A DNA stretch of 64,000 nucleotides from Tyto alba (lineage: Eukaryota; Chordata; Aves; Strigiformes; Tytonidae), in assembly GCF_018691265.1 (NCBI RefSeq), contig NW_024881282.1, forward strand, positions 25,260,899 to 25,324,898, given 5' to 3'. Each line of letters opens with the position of its first letter. Positions within the stretch are counted from its first letter, which is position 1. Shown here one piece after another: positions 37,701 through 50,300 of the stretch. The notes beneath the pieces were generated by a model, which made no database searches, was not told the DNA's origin, and saw only the letters and a list, made by a program, of their open reading frames with translations. A program made the position numbers and the translations under genes.

Positions 37701-39309
37701 AGGCATCTTGACAAAAATATCTGTCACTCTAGGTATTTCTGTATCAATTTATGAGTCTTATGGTTTTTTTTTTTTTTTGGGGGGGTGTGGGGGGTGGGTA
37801 TTTGTTTACAGTTTATAAGTTTAATTTCAATGACATCATGCCACTTCCCCTGTGACTTTCAGCCTTCTTGTGCACTTATCATTGCTGCTATATGAAAGTA
37901 ATGCTTAATTTATTGTTTCAGTTTTAATTATAAGTAGCTTTGTTAAACACATGCTGTAGAACAAGATAAGTTGCAGGTTCTGATGTAATCTTAATTTTTT
38001 TACCAGGCCAACTTTTTTCAAATATGTTGTTTGTCTTAAAATTTAGTAATTTTTGTGATCATCAATGATGTGCCTGCAAATCCTGAATCAATTGTTCTTC
38101 ACTTATCTCTGTAAAAGTTCATTAAAGCATAATGCTGGTATATCAGCATTTTCAGATACATTTCAAAACTTTGCCCCAAAGCATTTTACAGAATCAAGTT
38201 CAGAACTGCATCCTCATTCAACACAGCATATAAGCATGACTTAACTACTTTGCTGAGATGTGTCTATTTTTGTGGTTAAAATAATGTGTTGACTTATGCT
38301 TGTGTTTAGTGATCCCAGAACACTAGAGGTTGTAATTATGAAACGGAGAGTGTACTGTCAGGCATCATATTTTGTTGTTTTTCTAATGAAAATAAGAAAA
38401 TTATTTTCTCCAGGTGTCTTGTCCTTCAAGGCAGCAGTGAGAGAAACCCACTTGCACCGCTCCCTCAGTTTAGGTTGTTCCCTGTTCTGAAAGCTCACCG
38501 GCACTTCTGCACAAAAGAAATTCCTGCAGCTGTTTCTTCAAAACCTCTAACTGACTCAGATCCACTTTGGTATATACGTTCTTTCTTTTACTATTGATTT
38601 CCTAAATAAATCATTGGATAAGCCAAGGAAGTAAATTTATGTCTGATTTTACAAAGTTATCCTCATCAGAAAAAATAAACATTTAAAAACCTACTAGATA
38701 TGTTATTTCAGAGTATAATTAACTAAATTATAAGGAAAGAAGTTTGACGTTGATCTTTAATATGCCACCTTGCATGGTGTTTCCTTTATTGAAAAAGGCA
38801 TTTATATGAAGCAGCTATCCTAGAGATTGCCGTGCATGTACGTTGGTACATCCTCTTATTAGAGATCATTAGGAATGAGAAAGGAGGACTGTGAGAACAG
38901 GAAGTGTCATAAACCATTTTGTTGCTTCTGGGCTATGTCTTGGGTAATGTTGTTTATGTCTTGGCTGCAATGTTGACATTTTGTGAATGCTGTCTCATTC
39001 AATAAACATAAAAGTGATTACCTTGAATAGGCTAGTTGGAGTGCAATGTAACAAGATTTTTCCCTTTTGCATTATGAGAGACTTCTGAAACGTATATAAT
39101 GTTTTCTTCCCCTGCTTCATTAGGACCAAATCTAAGTCTCACTTCTCAGGTCAGATAAATGGAGTGGAGAAGCTGACAGAGCTGGGGAGGGAAGAACCCA
39201 GCTTCTCAGGACAGGCATCCTGCAGCCTGCTCTGCATGGAAGAGATTCTTCAGTGGTCTCATTGTTGCTGTCTCCAGCCTAAAACTTCTAACGTTTTCAT
39301 CATACTCGG
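34731..39309. other. AT-rich sequence, no supported gene
   Basis: There are few open frames even by chance: none of 60 codons or more starts between about 35750 and 38290. The only simple-sequence landmark is a T-run followed by G-tracts at 37764-37799. No repeat family was recognised. Confidence 0.45.
37764..37799. repeat. T-run followed by clustered G-tracts
   Basis: About fourteen T are followed by G7, TGT, G6, T and G3. The G-tracts with short loops could in principle form a G-quadruplex on the plus strand. Confidence 0.7.
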
Positions 39310-39372
39310 GTTTTTTAGTGGGAAACTGAGGCAGAATGAAACTTAGCCATTTTCATGTGGTCAGGGAGGAAA
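39310..39372 (-). mobile_element. MIR-like ancient SINE fragment
   Basis: In reverse orientation it matches the classic MIR core region: GTGGGAAACTGAGGCAGAAT, ACTTAGCCATTTTC and TGTGGTCAGGG. These correspond to the family's GGAAACTGAGGCACAGAG, ACTTGCCC and GGTCACAC. It is short and diverged. Confidence 0.4.
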
Positions 39373-42300
39373 TCTGAAGCAGTGCAATCAGTAATGGAAC
39401 TGATTCCCCTAAATGCAAGGCTAATTCTCTATCAGCAGTTTTATTGATTTTAAAAAATGTTCTCCACTTCGGTTGGTTATTAATGGTTATGAGACAGTGA
39501 GAGCCTGGTGCATTCTGTACATATGCAGAGAAGGTACAGGACAATAAGCTTACAAGTTAGATACTAACCCTGTGGGACATTAGAGGGCCTTGCACAACAG
39601 AGGAATAAACATATGGAGGGTAAATACCAGGCACTAATTTGATTAGAAAATCAATACTTAGAACAGTATCCTTGCACTTTAATCAATTAAGACAATGATC
39701 AACAAAAATCCCTGGGCTGCTTACGCATGTTACATTAAATCTTTATTGGATAATAGCCACAGCCAGGAACCAGGACTCTCTTCTCCCACCTGAGCGCCCT
39801 AACTTTGAGGCTGGGGTCACAGTCCTTTCTTTACTCAGGTCTTTCTGGCTTGTGAATATTCCTCTTTGGCTTCCCAGAAGAGCGGCTACTGCAGCAAGAA
39901 TCTATCCCCTCTTCCCTCCATCTAAACACCCCAAACCCCTGGTGTTTTTGTGCACTCATATGCATCAAACCCACCAGATAGGAGAGTGTGGGTTCAAGAC
40001 ACCAGTCCCCTGTCAGGTGGATGCCCTGCCTGCCAGGGTCACCATGTGAAGTGCTGATGCCCTGCTTTGCTGTCTTTTAAAACAAGTGAGCCTTGTGCAT
40101 ATGGATGCCTCTCCCTAGCTGGGAGATCTGCACTCTGAGAAGAGGCATTTGGTGTTGGTCTGACTGGTTCCAGCCCCCCCAAAAGAGTGGGAGGTTTTTT
40201 ATGGCCATTTCCTATTGACTGCCTCTAGTACAGGGCTCATGCAGAGTCATGCTCTCTGGTTCAGATTTATCCCCTTCACTGCCTGCAAAGGGAGTTGTAA
40301 TCTGGATGCACCTCCTGAGAGCCAGATTCACAATTTTAGTATTGCAGTCCATAGTATGGGTACCAGAAGGGGATGGACTGGATCTTGCCCATTTTTTATT
40401 CTTTTTTTTCTTTTAACTCTGCCTATTTTACTCTGTCTGGACTATCAGAGGACCTAGGGCCGATCCCGAATTTTTGCAGAATTCAGGTTCATTGTTTGAG
40501 TACAAATACTGTGTGACATCTTTCTTTCTGCATGAAGACCCTTGTTCCCCAGCCTGGGAGTAAACAGAAACCAGGATTCTTTTCTTGCAAACTGTATTTT
40601 AGTCATTCAGAATTTTTATAATGTCAGTGTATACTGGGTATATTAATAATGTAATTAGATATTAACTTTCAGTTCTTGTTCTCCATTTCCTTAATGTGGT
40701 TGGATGGTATTATATTTCCTGATGTAAAATATTGGTCCTGGATGTCAAGCTTCTAAAAAAGTGTTTGATTGGTAATTGCAGAATGGTGGATCAAATCAAT
40801 GATATGAAACCAAGTGTGCATTTTACACATTAGCTGAGAGCTGTACCTGTCTGACCTCATTCACGCTCAGTTTTATGTTGCTGCCCTTTCGCTAATGTAA
40901 TGGAGTTAATCCAGATTTACATGGCTGTGCAGGGCAGAGCACAAAGAGAAGGAATGGATGTCTCCGTGCAGCTTTGGCTGTGGATGGGAATGTGGGGAGA
41001 GAGTGGGTATTGCTACACCCTCGTGGATCTGCACCCCGAGGGGTGCCTGCGCCCCAGTACCCCAGCAGGATCCATGGGCACGAGCTCCTGCTGTGCTTCT
41101 GACCTGCACCCTCCCCCCAGGAGCTGGGATCCCCTGGGCTGGGGGGGAATGGGAGGAGGAAGAGGACCCTCACTGCTCCTTGCCCGGTGTTTTCCTAAAT
41201 TAAAGAGTAACATGCTGATTTCCCTTCACCTATTTTGCACCATCAAAATACCAATAAAAGGACTTAAAGTAAAAGACAAATGCTTGCTTCTTTTGGGCAA
41301 GACATATTTTTTGGGGAAAGATATTTTCCTTCAGTTTTGTGCTGCACTAAGCCTTTGGTTTAATAGTGTTCATTATAGTGATAGCAACTGCACACCCCAC
41401 ACAGCAACTGTGTCTGTCAGAACAGCAGCAGGTGTCTCTCAAAAATTTAGAACTGGCTGAAAAGAAATTGATTTGGTCTCAGTCTGAGTTTCTCGTACTT
41501 GGCCCCAGGCATGGATGGAACTAGATGAGCTCCTTGTTTTTTGTAGTTCAATAGAATTAATTTAATTCAAAAAATTCCATAAAGAACCTTGACGTTTCTT
41601 GACCGTGAGCTTTATTTTACTCAATATATCTCTTCCACTACTTAGATTTTTATCACCTTAGAAGCAGTGCCAGAATTAGTCATTCCATTATCGCAGACAA
41701 TGTTGCGAAGCACATTTATGTATTGATGACTAGCTGGCCCTTTTCAGCTGTTTGATGTGTGCACTGAGGGTGACAATAACATTGTTGAATCAAAAGTGTA
41801 TGCATGCTGGAGATGTTGCTAGTGTTTGGTGCCAGTGAGAAATGGGATGGTACTGGGTAATGCCTTAAGGCTGGTCCTGTGTGGGCTGAGAACTGGTTGC
41901 TTAATGTGGAATGTACTGGTTTGTCCACTGTAATGGAAGACATCTGGAGAACCCTAAATCTACCCTAATGCACCTTTTGTGGAGGAATTGTTATTAGTTT
42001 ATCTCCGTTAATATTTGTAAGTGCTGATAGCATCCTGTGTGCCTCACAGAAATAAAGACAAAGTCTGTGCCTTGAAGAACTTGCAAATTAACATCTCCAG
42101 AGGACTCAGCAGTCTTGTGGATTGTAAATTGCAAGGACAGGCCTTAAAAAAAAGCAGTAAGTTGATGAGGGGAAATGTTGTACCAAATGGTGTACAGTGA
42201 AACTACTGGGTAGCAGCCATTAAGCTTGTGATTTGTCAGTTCTGCTATTTCTGTATTGATTTTAAAAATTATTTTCTGCTGCTTTAATTTCAGCCATTTT

Positions 42301-43135
42301 GCGTGTGTCTCATCCCAGAATGAAAGAATAGTAGTAGATTGTGGAAGGCAGGGCCAGGGAAAAGTTTCTTGCAGGCAAATTAGCGAAAAGAAAAGCAAAA
42401 ATACTACCACTGCTACTTCATTCCTAGGATACAGGATCTAAGCTTATTACCAGAAATTTGTCAAGAATTTGCTGATATTTAAAAATATTTAGACTTATGC
42501 TAAATGGGACTCAGAGAATACATCTCTCCTTTTCGGAATCTTCCATTTCTCAGTAGAAGCTTGTTTATCAAGAGTTTTCAGTGGAAACAAGATGCTTCTA
42601 ACCTTTATATTTGGGACTTCAAGTAGACCTCCTGTTTTGGATTTGACTGACAAATATTTGTAAAATTTTCAATATTTTTTCAATACCTCTTGTACTAGTG
42701 TCATGTAAGAAAATGGAAAACAGAGATGAGTATAATAACAGAAAATTCCAGAATTGTAGCCATGAGTCATTTTGTTCCTTCTCCTACTATTTATTCCCCA
42801 GACATTAAGGTCTGGAAAAGTCCATGGAAAATACCTCTTGATATCAGTTTGGTCTTGGATGTCATGATACACTAATCTCATGTGATGCTTATACTGAGGT
42901 AGTAGAGAACCTAACTCATAGTTTCTTATGCATTTTTAGCTTGTTTAATGCCCTTTGTTTTCCTGTAATTTTAAAGATATTTGTGGGGGGGACACTTTCT
43001 GGATTTGCACTTCCTTAGGAAATGTATGTATTTTTTTAACATTTTGATCTCCTGATGTTTCTTTTAATTTTTCAAATTCTGTTTAGAGCTATTGAATCTT
43101 AATATTACCATTGTGTATTGTTCTATTTACTCTAG
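39373..43135. other. Unique sequence, no supported gene
   Basis: It contains a GC-richer patch at 40960-41170 and a 186-codon frame (40900-41460) that matches nothing I know and is probably chance. An echo of an ancient repeat lies at 42049-42105. Nothing else could be supported. Confidence 0.4.
42049..42105 (+). repeat. Possible ancient interspersed repeat fragment
   Basis: AATAAAGACAAAGTCTGTGC followed by CTTGAAGAACTTGCAAATTA resembles a widespread old vertebrate repeat of the form AAAGACAGTCCCTGCCCC, AAAGAGCTTACAATCTAA. A second match lies at 54383-54445. I cannot name the family with confidence. Confidence 0.3.
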
Positions 43136-43253
43136 GAGCATTGAAGGATCTGAGCCAAATTGTAACAACTCAAATGTGTCAGAAAAAAAGTATGAACAGA
43201 TATCGGGATACCTTCGCCCCAAGAGCACAGTGACTTTAGAAAGTCAGATGAAG
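43136..43253 (+). CDS. Weak candidate exon, unknown protein; frame uncertain
   Basis: A pyrimidine-rich acceptor (TTCTATTTACTCTAG, AG at 43134-43135) opens a segment with a donor-like ATGAAG|GTATCT at 43253/43254. The frame of the 98-codon ORF reads on through this donor. A second frame starts coding-like at the acceptor (ALKDLSQIV ... MNRYRDTF) but stops at a TGA near 43230. A third frame, open from about 43195 to 43430, continues in protein-like fashion (KSDEGIFDTNDACQSW ... VCEGGTLPRANAAILH) to a second donor-like CAT|GTAAGC near 43386. The sequence has more CpG than its surroundings. It could be a short exon, a frameshifted pseudo-exon about 250 nt long, or chance. I recognise no family. 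Confidence 0.2.
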
Positions 43254-44848
43254 GTATCTTTGATACCAATGATGCCTGCCAGTCTTGGTCCAGCCAGGAT
43301 CGGGATGACGCGCCGAGTAATGACAAACTCACTTCAGTTTGCGAAGGGGGAACATTGCCAAGAGCAAATGCTGCCATCCTGCATGTAAGCCCCCAATTTA
43401 TTACCAAGTGTTTACAACTTTCATTTCTGTTTTTCCCATCCTAATGACCATCAGATCTAGCCTGTTTACTGACCACTTGCTCATCACGCACTCTACAGGT
43501 GGTGTTCCGACCTGCATCTTCTCATGCTTGCAACAGGGTGTTCTGCACTGTTGCTTCTTTTACCCATAACCATCCTAATCTGAAGGTCAATTTACAGTTT
43601 TGTTAACCACCAATTCTTCATTCCCACAGCTGCCAACCAGCAACGCCTTGGGTAACTGTAGCTATCTTGTCCTGCAAAAAATTCTGCTCTCAGCTTCAGC
43701 TTGTCCTTGTTCTGTCATGAGCTTCACCTGATCACTGGCCCTGTTCTGTGTGCCCAGGATTCCCTACCTGCACACAGGGGATGTAGGCATTCACATCGCC
43801 CTGCTGCTGCTAGCCCACTTCATAACCATGGGGCAAGTCATTCTGCATTTCACTTGACTTGTCCATCCATGAGATGGGTATCTAATCTGAAACAGACACC
43901 CCTCTGTAGTCAATGGAGAGAGATGGGAAGGGATGGAAGGGATGGAAATCTGGCACAGGATAGTAAACTTCATCTGAAGACACATGTTTGAGGTAGGTAA
44001 AATAGATTATTTGTCTCTGGAAGAGTTTCTTTCTTCCTACTGTGCTTTGCAGGAGCCCAGACAACTATCTTAGATCTCAGTCTTCATTTTTACATGGCTA
44101 AAGTTATATGAGATTAATCCCATTTTTTGTTTATTTTCCCAGACAGTGGATTCTTCATGAAGGAAGTAGTGCTTCCTACCCACTGGGGTAGTAACTAGTG
44201 TAATGGCATCTGATTTCAGCTGAGGTCTATAAATGACTGTAATAAAATAAAATTGCTTTGCTACTTTCTGTTCTTTCATTACTGATTCTTCAAGGTTTTC
44301 ATCAGCTTTACAATGTGGAATTTAAAATATCATGTTTCTGTGGGGTACCAAACATAACCAAACAGCCATTGTTTTGGGGAAAATTTATAGTAATTGAAAT
44401 AACTTATAGGTCCAGTTGGCTGCTCAAATAACTGAATTCAAAATACTTGGTTGAACCCTCAGGCCAACTGGGCTTTCATAATTTATTCCAGGTGTTTTAT
44501 ATACAGCAATGACAGTTGCAGAATATTCATACTTGTATACCTCTTTTTGGTAGAAATGTTCTATCACATTTACAAAGTTGGGTGGCCCCAGAACAGTGAA
44601 TTTACTGCAGAGATGTGTCTAGGTATAGTTGGAGAAAGAACCCCACTCTCCAACTTCTCCTGCTTTTCTTCTTTTCCCTTCCCTTGCTGTAGGATTCTGC
44701 TGTGAAGCCTTTACTCAGTTTGGCTGGATTATTGTTGTTTACTGAAGTTGAAAAAGACTGGAAACTCTTCTTCCCTCACTGCCCTCATCCTACCCCTGCT
44801 ACGGTGGCACTGCTTGGGCCTGGGATCCTTGCTTTGCTATTTCCAGCA
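43254..44848. other. Unique sequence with a small MIR-like relic
   Basis: The first 130 bp may belong to the preceding exon-like segment. The rest holds the MIR-like piece at 43829-43888 and otherwise no supported feature. Confidence 0.35.
43829..43888 (+). mobile_element. MIR-like ancient SINE fragment
   Basis: GGGGCAAGTCATTCTGCATT followed by TCCATCCATGAGATGGGTAT follows the MIR core pattern GGGCAAGTCACTT ... CATCTGTAAAATGGGGAT. It is diverged and short. Confidence 0.35.
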
Positions 44849-45760
44849 TAACAGAATAGAATAGAATCATAGAACAGCTCATGTTGGAAGAGACCTCCAA
44901 AGATCATCTGTTTCAATCTTTCATGGGAAAGGGAGCCTAGATGACATTATCTAGCACCCAGTCCAATTGCATCTTGAAAAACTCCAACAATGGGGACTTC
45001 ACCATGTCACTGTGGAGGTTGTTCCGATGACTGATCATTCTCACTGTAAAAAATTTCTTTTTAATGTTGAAACGAAACTTGTCCCGGTGCAACTTGTACC
45101 CATTGTCTTTCGTCTTCTTCATCTCACTCCTTGTGAAGAGAGAGTCTCCATTCCCTTTGTGTCTGCCCTTCAAGTACTGGAACATTGCAATGAGATTCCA
45201 CCTGAGCCTTCTCTTCTCCATGGGGAAAAGACCTAACTCCTTCAGTCTTTTCTCATAGGGCAGGTTCTCCAGATCTTTGATCATCTTTGTGGCCCTCCTT
45301 TGGACCTTCTCCAGTCTGCCCACATCTTTCTGGAATTGTGGGGACCAGAACTGAACACGGTACTCTGGTTTCAGCCTCACAAGCAGTCAATGTAATAGGA
45401 TGATCATGTCTCCATCCTGCTAGCAGTGCCCCTGCAGATGCAGACTAGGAACTGATTTGCCTTCACTGCTGCAGCAATGCACTGCTGACTCACATTCAGC
45501 CTGTTGTTCACCAGAAACCCCAGATCCTTTTCCACAAGGTGATTCCCAGCCACAGAGATCCTATCCTGTACTGGGTGTTTTGGTTATTTTGTCCTAGGTG
45601 CAGGACTTTGCACTTGTCTTTGTTAAACTTCATACAATTCTTGATAGATAACTCTTTCAGACTGTCCAGGTGTCTCTGTAAGAGGGCTCTCCTTTCTGAC
45701 ATTTCCACCTCACTACCCAGTTTGGTGTCATCAGCAAACTGAGGGTGCATCAAACTGCCA
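44849..45760 (-). mobile_element. CR1 LINE, 5'-truncated, older copy
   Basis: A 912-bp CR1 in reverse. The 3' tail is at the left (AGAATAGAATCATAGAACAG). The ORF2 remainder runs to about 45757, where the catalytic FADDTKLG box is still present near the truncation point. Minus-strand frames at 45753-45508 and 45380-44937 give the region after the RT catalytic motif (NCMKFNKDKCKVLHLG) and the C-terminal domain (EKVQRRATKMIKDLE, EKRLKELGLF). They are separated by a gap with broken frames, so the element is dead. It belongs to an older, less GC-rich lineage than the two copies at 54.9-59.5 kb. There are no clear flanking duplications, as is normal for CR1. Confidence 0.9.
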
Positions 45761-47013
45761 GAAAGCTACTTCCTATATTGCCCGAATTTTCATCTTCTTA
45801 TTTATAGTTGATCCCACATATTTTCTAACATACAAATGTCTCCACAGAGACTTTTCCTCCTCTGTTTACCGGTACAAAATCTTTCAATAATAGTGGGTGG
45901 ACTGGACAAAGTGGGGCATCCTGGGTATCCCGGGAGCCTCCTGGAGTTACACAGGTGACAGATGTAGCACCTGCACTCTGTGTGCAACAAGGACAGCTGA
46001 ATACAGATGCCAGTCGTTATTGTAACTTTATTTCTTCATTAACTGCATAGAAAAATGTACATTTTCTTTTCTTGAAGGAGAAGAGCATACTCGCTCCTTA
46101 TGATGCTCTTCAGCCATTCCAAATCTTCTTCTTTTCACATGGCTGTGATTCTTCCTCCCATCTTAACTTCCTGGTCCTCGAGAACATGTAACTGTTAGTC
46201 ACAGGAGCAGACACAGTTCTTAACAGTGTTTCTCCTTTTATAGACTTTTTTTTTTTTTTTTTCCTTTCAGAGGAGCTCAATATGATGTTTAATCTTTTCT
46301 TTATTCTTCCTGAATCTTCAGTCCTGGCTTTTCACATTTCTGTCTGCCATCCGTGTATCAGCATTATATAGTGAATAGAAGTATTTTATGCAAATATGAA
46401 TCCACTCAACTATTTAGTTTCAGATGCTATGGTGCAAGCTGTATACAGCTACTGAATGACAAGTTATTCTGCAAATCAGCTGAATGTTCTTATTTTTTTC
46501 TATTCAATATTTCTTAAGATTTCCTTCAATTAAGAGGTAACATGTACAAACAAAAATGAGAAGAGGTTTTGAACACACAAATGAAGTATACATCATATAT
46601 TTTAATCAAAGATATGTTAAATATAAACATACAAATCATCAGACTTAAATACACATTTTTTCCATACATAAACTATATTGGCATTCAGCTATAAGGAATT
46701 TCATTCTCCCACATTATTATCACTTCACTTATTGTAAAGTACTGTTGGTGGTAGTATGTGGCTATAGCAGGCAAAGGGCAGAGTAACTTCAGAAAACAGG
46801 CTGCTATGGAGACAGCTCCAGACACATTTCATCAGTGTCTGTTCAGGAAGCAGGAGTCCTAGGTGGCCCATGGGGTGTGCATGATATAGGGTACCTGGGC
46901 ACATTGCAAAGGAGAAATCAGAAATTTAATGCAGCGTCTTAATCTATCGAGCCATTGTAACTCTTATGCACACAAAGGCAATCTGTTGTTTGTATGAAAG
47001 GTGGTGGCAGTCA
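45761..47013. other. Unique AT-rich sequence, no supported gene
   Basis: There is a T-run at 46246-46262. The rest, up to the pentanucleotide array, shows no recognisable feature. Confidence 0.45.
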
Positions 47014-47366
47014 GGGGAAGGGAAGGGAAGGGAAGGGAAGGGAAGGGAAGGGAAGGGAAGGGAAGGGAAGGGAAGGGAAGGGAAGGAAGGGAAGGGAAGG
47101 GAAGGGAAGGGAAGGGAAGGGAAGGGAAGGGAAGGGAAGGGAAGGGAAGGGAAGGGAAGGGAAGGGAAGGGAAGGGAAGGGAAGGGAAGGGAAGGGAAGG
47201 GAAGGGAAGGGAAGGGAAGGGAAGGAAGGGAAGGGAAGGGAAGGGAAGGGAAGGGAAGGGAAGGGAAGGGAAGGGAAGGGAAGGGAAGGGAAGGGAAGGG
47301 AAGGGAAGGGAAGGGAAGGGAAGGGAAGGGAAGGGAAGGGAAGGGAAGGGAAGGGAAGGGAAGGGG
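47014..47366. repeat. (GGGAA)n pentanucleotide array, about 70 units
   Basis: About 353 bp of nearly perfect GGGAA repeats, purine-only on the plus strand. The phase is broken twice by a four-base GGAA unit, with the shortened G pairs at 47085-47086 and 47224-47225, exactly 139 bp apart. Because five is not a multiple of three, all frames stay open and give false ORFs of GREGK and FPSLP repeats on both strands. Long homopurine tracts can adopt triplex structures and are often unstable in length. Confidence 0.97.
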
Positions 47367-50300
47367 CTTCTGACCGAAGAAGTTGAAAACAATGGGAAAT
47401 TTGTCTTCAGCTTTAAGGGAGGCAGAATATTTTTACTGCTTAAAATAACCGAGTTTGAGGAGGTCACAGAACAGCTGTTAAAATTAAAGTCCACATTTAC
47501 TAGTTGCATCTATAATGCTTTTATAGTGGTATTTATATAACTGTCTATACAAGACTTAACAGCATGCTCACCCTCAGCTTGTTACGTTTCTGTTACAGCA
47601 ACATTTATGGGACCAGTTTTGCATTTGCTGGGTGCGCAGGCGTTTCTCTACATGGGGGCACGGAACTGGCAAACTAAGAGCAAAAGCTCTGTCTTCACTG
47701 CCAGGGCTGAAGAGTGTTTGCCAAAGGCTTTGAAAGCTTCTGGACTGCTCCCTTCCCCTTGATGTTGTTTGGATGGCTTTTGATGCCTGTGCAGTGGCTG
47801 GAGCCTGCAAGGCACACTCAACACTTCTGCCATCACCACCTTTCTTGACAGTGACCTTCTGCAGGGGACGTGGTGATCTGGAAATCCATGCTCCTGCCAC
47901 ACTCAAAGCCATAGGCAAGGGAGGATTTGAAATGAGACCTGATGTGCTAAATCTAAAATATATTTTTGCTAGAAAAATCTCAATCTCAGTGTTTATAAAT
48001 CCATCTGTTGATCAACTGGTGTTTCTATTTCCACTGCTCCTTAGCAGCTCAGATACATTGTGACTGACTGGTCCAGACAGCCAGGTCAGAACAAATTGTA
48101 CTAATTGTATGCAACTATTTTACTTCTGAATTTCTGCCTGTGCAAGAATATTCTAGAGCTAATCCTAGGTATAAGAGCTGTCATAATTAAACACAGGTGA
48201 TTGGATGTTAGAGCATTGGCTTCAAACGATATTTTATTTTGGGGGGTAATGACTTGGCTCCCACTGTTTCCGCACTTACAGAGTGCTCTGAAGTCTGCTT
48301 TATTGTGTGTGCCTCAGGCTGTCTTCCCTGGCAGCATCAGTGGAGTCAGCATCATTTAGCATCTTTGCCAGGTGCTCTCAGGCCTGCCCCAGGACAGAGA
48401 AGAGACAGCAGTGAGCTGAGCAAGGCTCTGCACTTTCCCAGTTATGTGCTTTTCCCTGGGGAGGGCAGGGGAATGGAGAGAGGACAGGCAGCAAGCAGAC
48501 CAAGGCATCTGCTCCCGTTTTTCTCAGTCAACTTGCTGGGGGACCTTTCTAGCACAGCGGGCCTGGTGCTTCACCACTCCCAGGAGACCTGTCATTAGCG
48601 GATTACTAAACGACAGAGTATGCCTGTCTTACAGCTGGATTTATTAACAATGTGGTTTCGAGTCTCCTGAAGATCAGTCCTGTGCTCTCTCAGGAATACC
48701 TTACATGGCTGTACAGGGAAAAAAAAATACCTTTCTGTTAAGCTATTAAGTGACAGCTGTAAGAAAATGTATTAGACTACGCAATTTGGAAGCCTTTCCA
48801 GGAACAGTCCCTCCCCCCTGGTTTCCAGTGAATATATTATTGGCAGGGAGGTAGAAGATCTTTCAGTTGTGGTGTTGAAAATTTAATATCTTCCTTAAGG
48901 AGCTGTGACATTTTGTAAAGCCAGGGCTCTGACATCCTGCAGAGCAGCATGCTCTGGAGAGACTGAAGCTGTCCCTGTCTCCATACCTTCACAGATGCAG
49001 AACACACTGGTGTGAGAGTTGCTCCTCCTGATTTGGGTATAAAAATTGTTCCCTTAACCCAAAGAATTAAAGATTACTCAATGACATTATGAGAACTGGC
49101 TCATGAAAGCGGCGTTTGGGACATTCTAGGTGGTCATCAGGAACAGTCACCTCCTGGGATGGCTCCTGAGACTTACTAGTCACAAAGGGAATCCCAGAAG
49201 GATTCCTTGTCCACTCTTTTGAAGTTTACATGCACACTTGGCAGTCGCAAGTCACTGAGCTTCCCAGTTGCTTATTGAGACGTAGAAGTAACACCAAGCA
49301 ACATACTATAGCCTCGAAGAACACAATTTAAAGTCAAATCACTGATAGAGCTTTGACTATAAAGGTGTGAAGAATGGCATGGTAATCCTAAACTCCAGCC
49401 TTAAAAATAAATTGCATAAACCAGATACAGCCATTTATGTAGTTGAACCATTATAAAGTAATTCTGTATTCTGTACTGTGGTGCTCAAAGAACACCAAAT
49501 CTGGAATATGTTATTTTTTAGCAAAGTCATTTAACCTGTCAAGTCCTGCATCTTTAACATACTGCAAGAATGTGATTAGTATAAAACCTCAAAGGTTAAA
49601 AAATGCCACATGTCATATTAAAATCTCCTCAAATTATTAGAAACCAAGTGCCACCATATTAGTTGGAGATTTAGAGATTCACAGCTCAGTTTCCTCCCTG
49701 TTTTGCAGAGGGCTTCTCTTCTGTAAAACAGAAGTCATTCCTTTCCTAAAGGTTAATTTGGGAGTCTAAGGTTGATTCAGTGCTTTCCATGGATTAGCTG
49801 CCTTCTAATTCAAGAACAATATCAATACAGAACCCTTCTTCAGTAGTGATATGCAGGTGCTTTACTGGAGTGGAGAGACAGCACTGGACTCTATATTCAG
49901 TTGTGCTATAAATTGCAGTTCTGTAAATTATATGGGATTATTGGTACTTCCCAATGCATCTGGAATTCATCCCCTCTTGTTACAGCCCTTCAGTATTTAA
50001 CATCAGAGCACACTACCTGTGTAGGCTCCTCCTCTAATCAGGGGAGATGGGTAGGCTCCAACATCTATTGCAGTATAAGATATAAACTGGCTCCTAAATG
50101 TCTGTCTTTCTCCATTCACCAAGGAATGACTCTCACTACCTTGGGTTAGATTAATCCTGCATCTGTCTTTCTGGACAAATTTTTCTGCAGCTAGACTCCT
50201 GCAGGAAATTTATGGTCTTTTTGAGAGATCAAGTATTCCCCATATAAATATCGTTCCCTGTGGAAAATGTCAGTAATTGAAGTCCAAGTAGGAAAGTGCT

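Noticed and set aside
40900..41460. 186-codon plus-strand frame as a gene
   Set aside because: It covers a GC-rich patch and an AT-rich tail with different composition, has antisense frames of similar length and no recognisable domain.
43180..43230. NRYRD motif as evidence of a tyrosine phosphatase exon
   Set aside because: Only a five-residue match. The downstream residues conserved in that family are absent and the frame stops. A VVHC string near 400 on the minus strand is likewise a coincidence.
46964..47540. Long open frames rich in GREGK or FPSLP repeats
   Set aside because: They are translations of the GGGAA array, which cannot produce stops in any frame.
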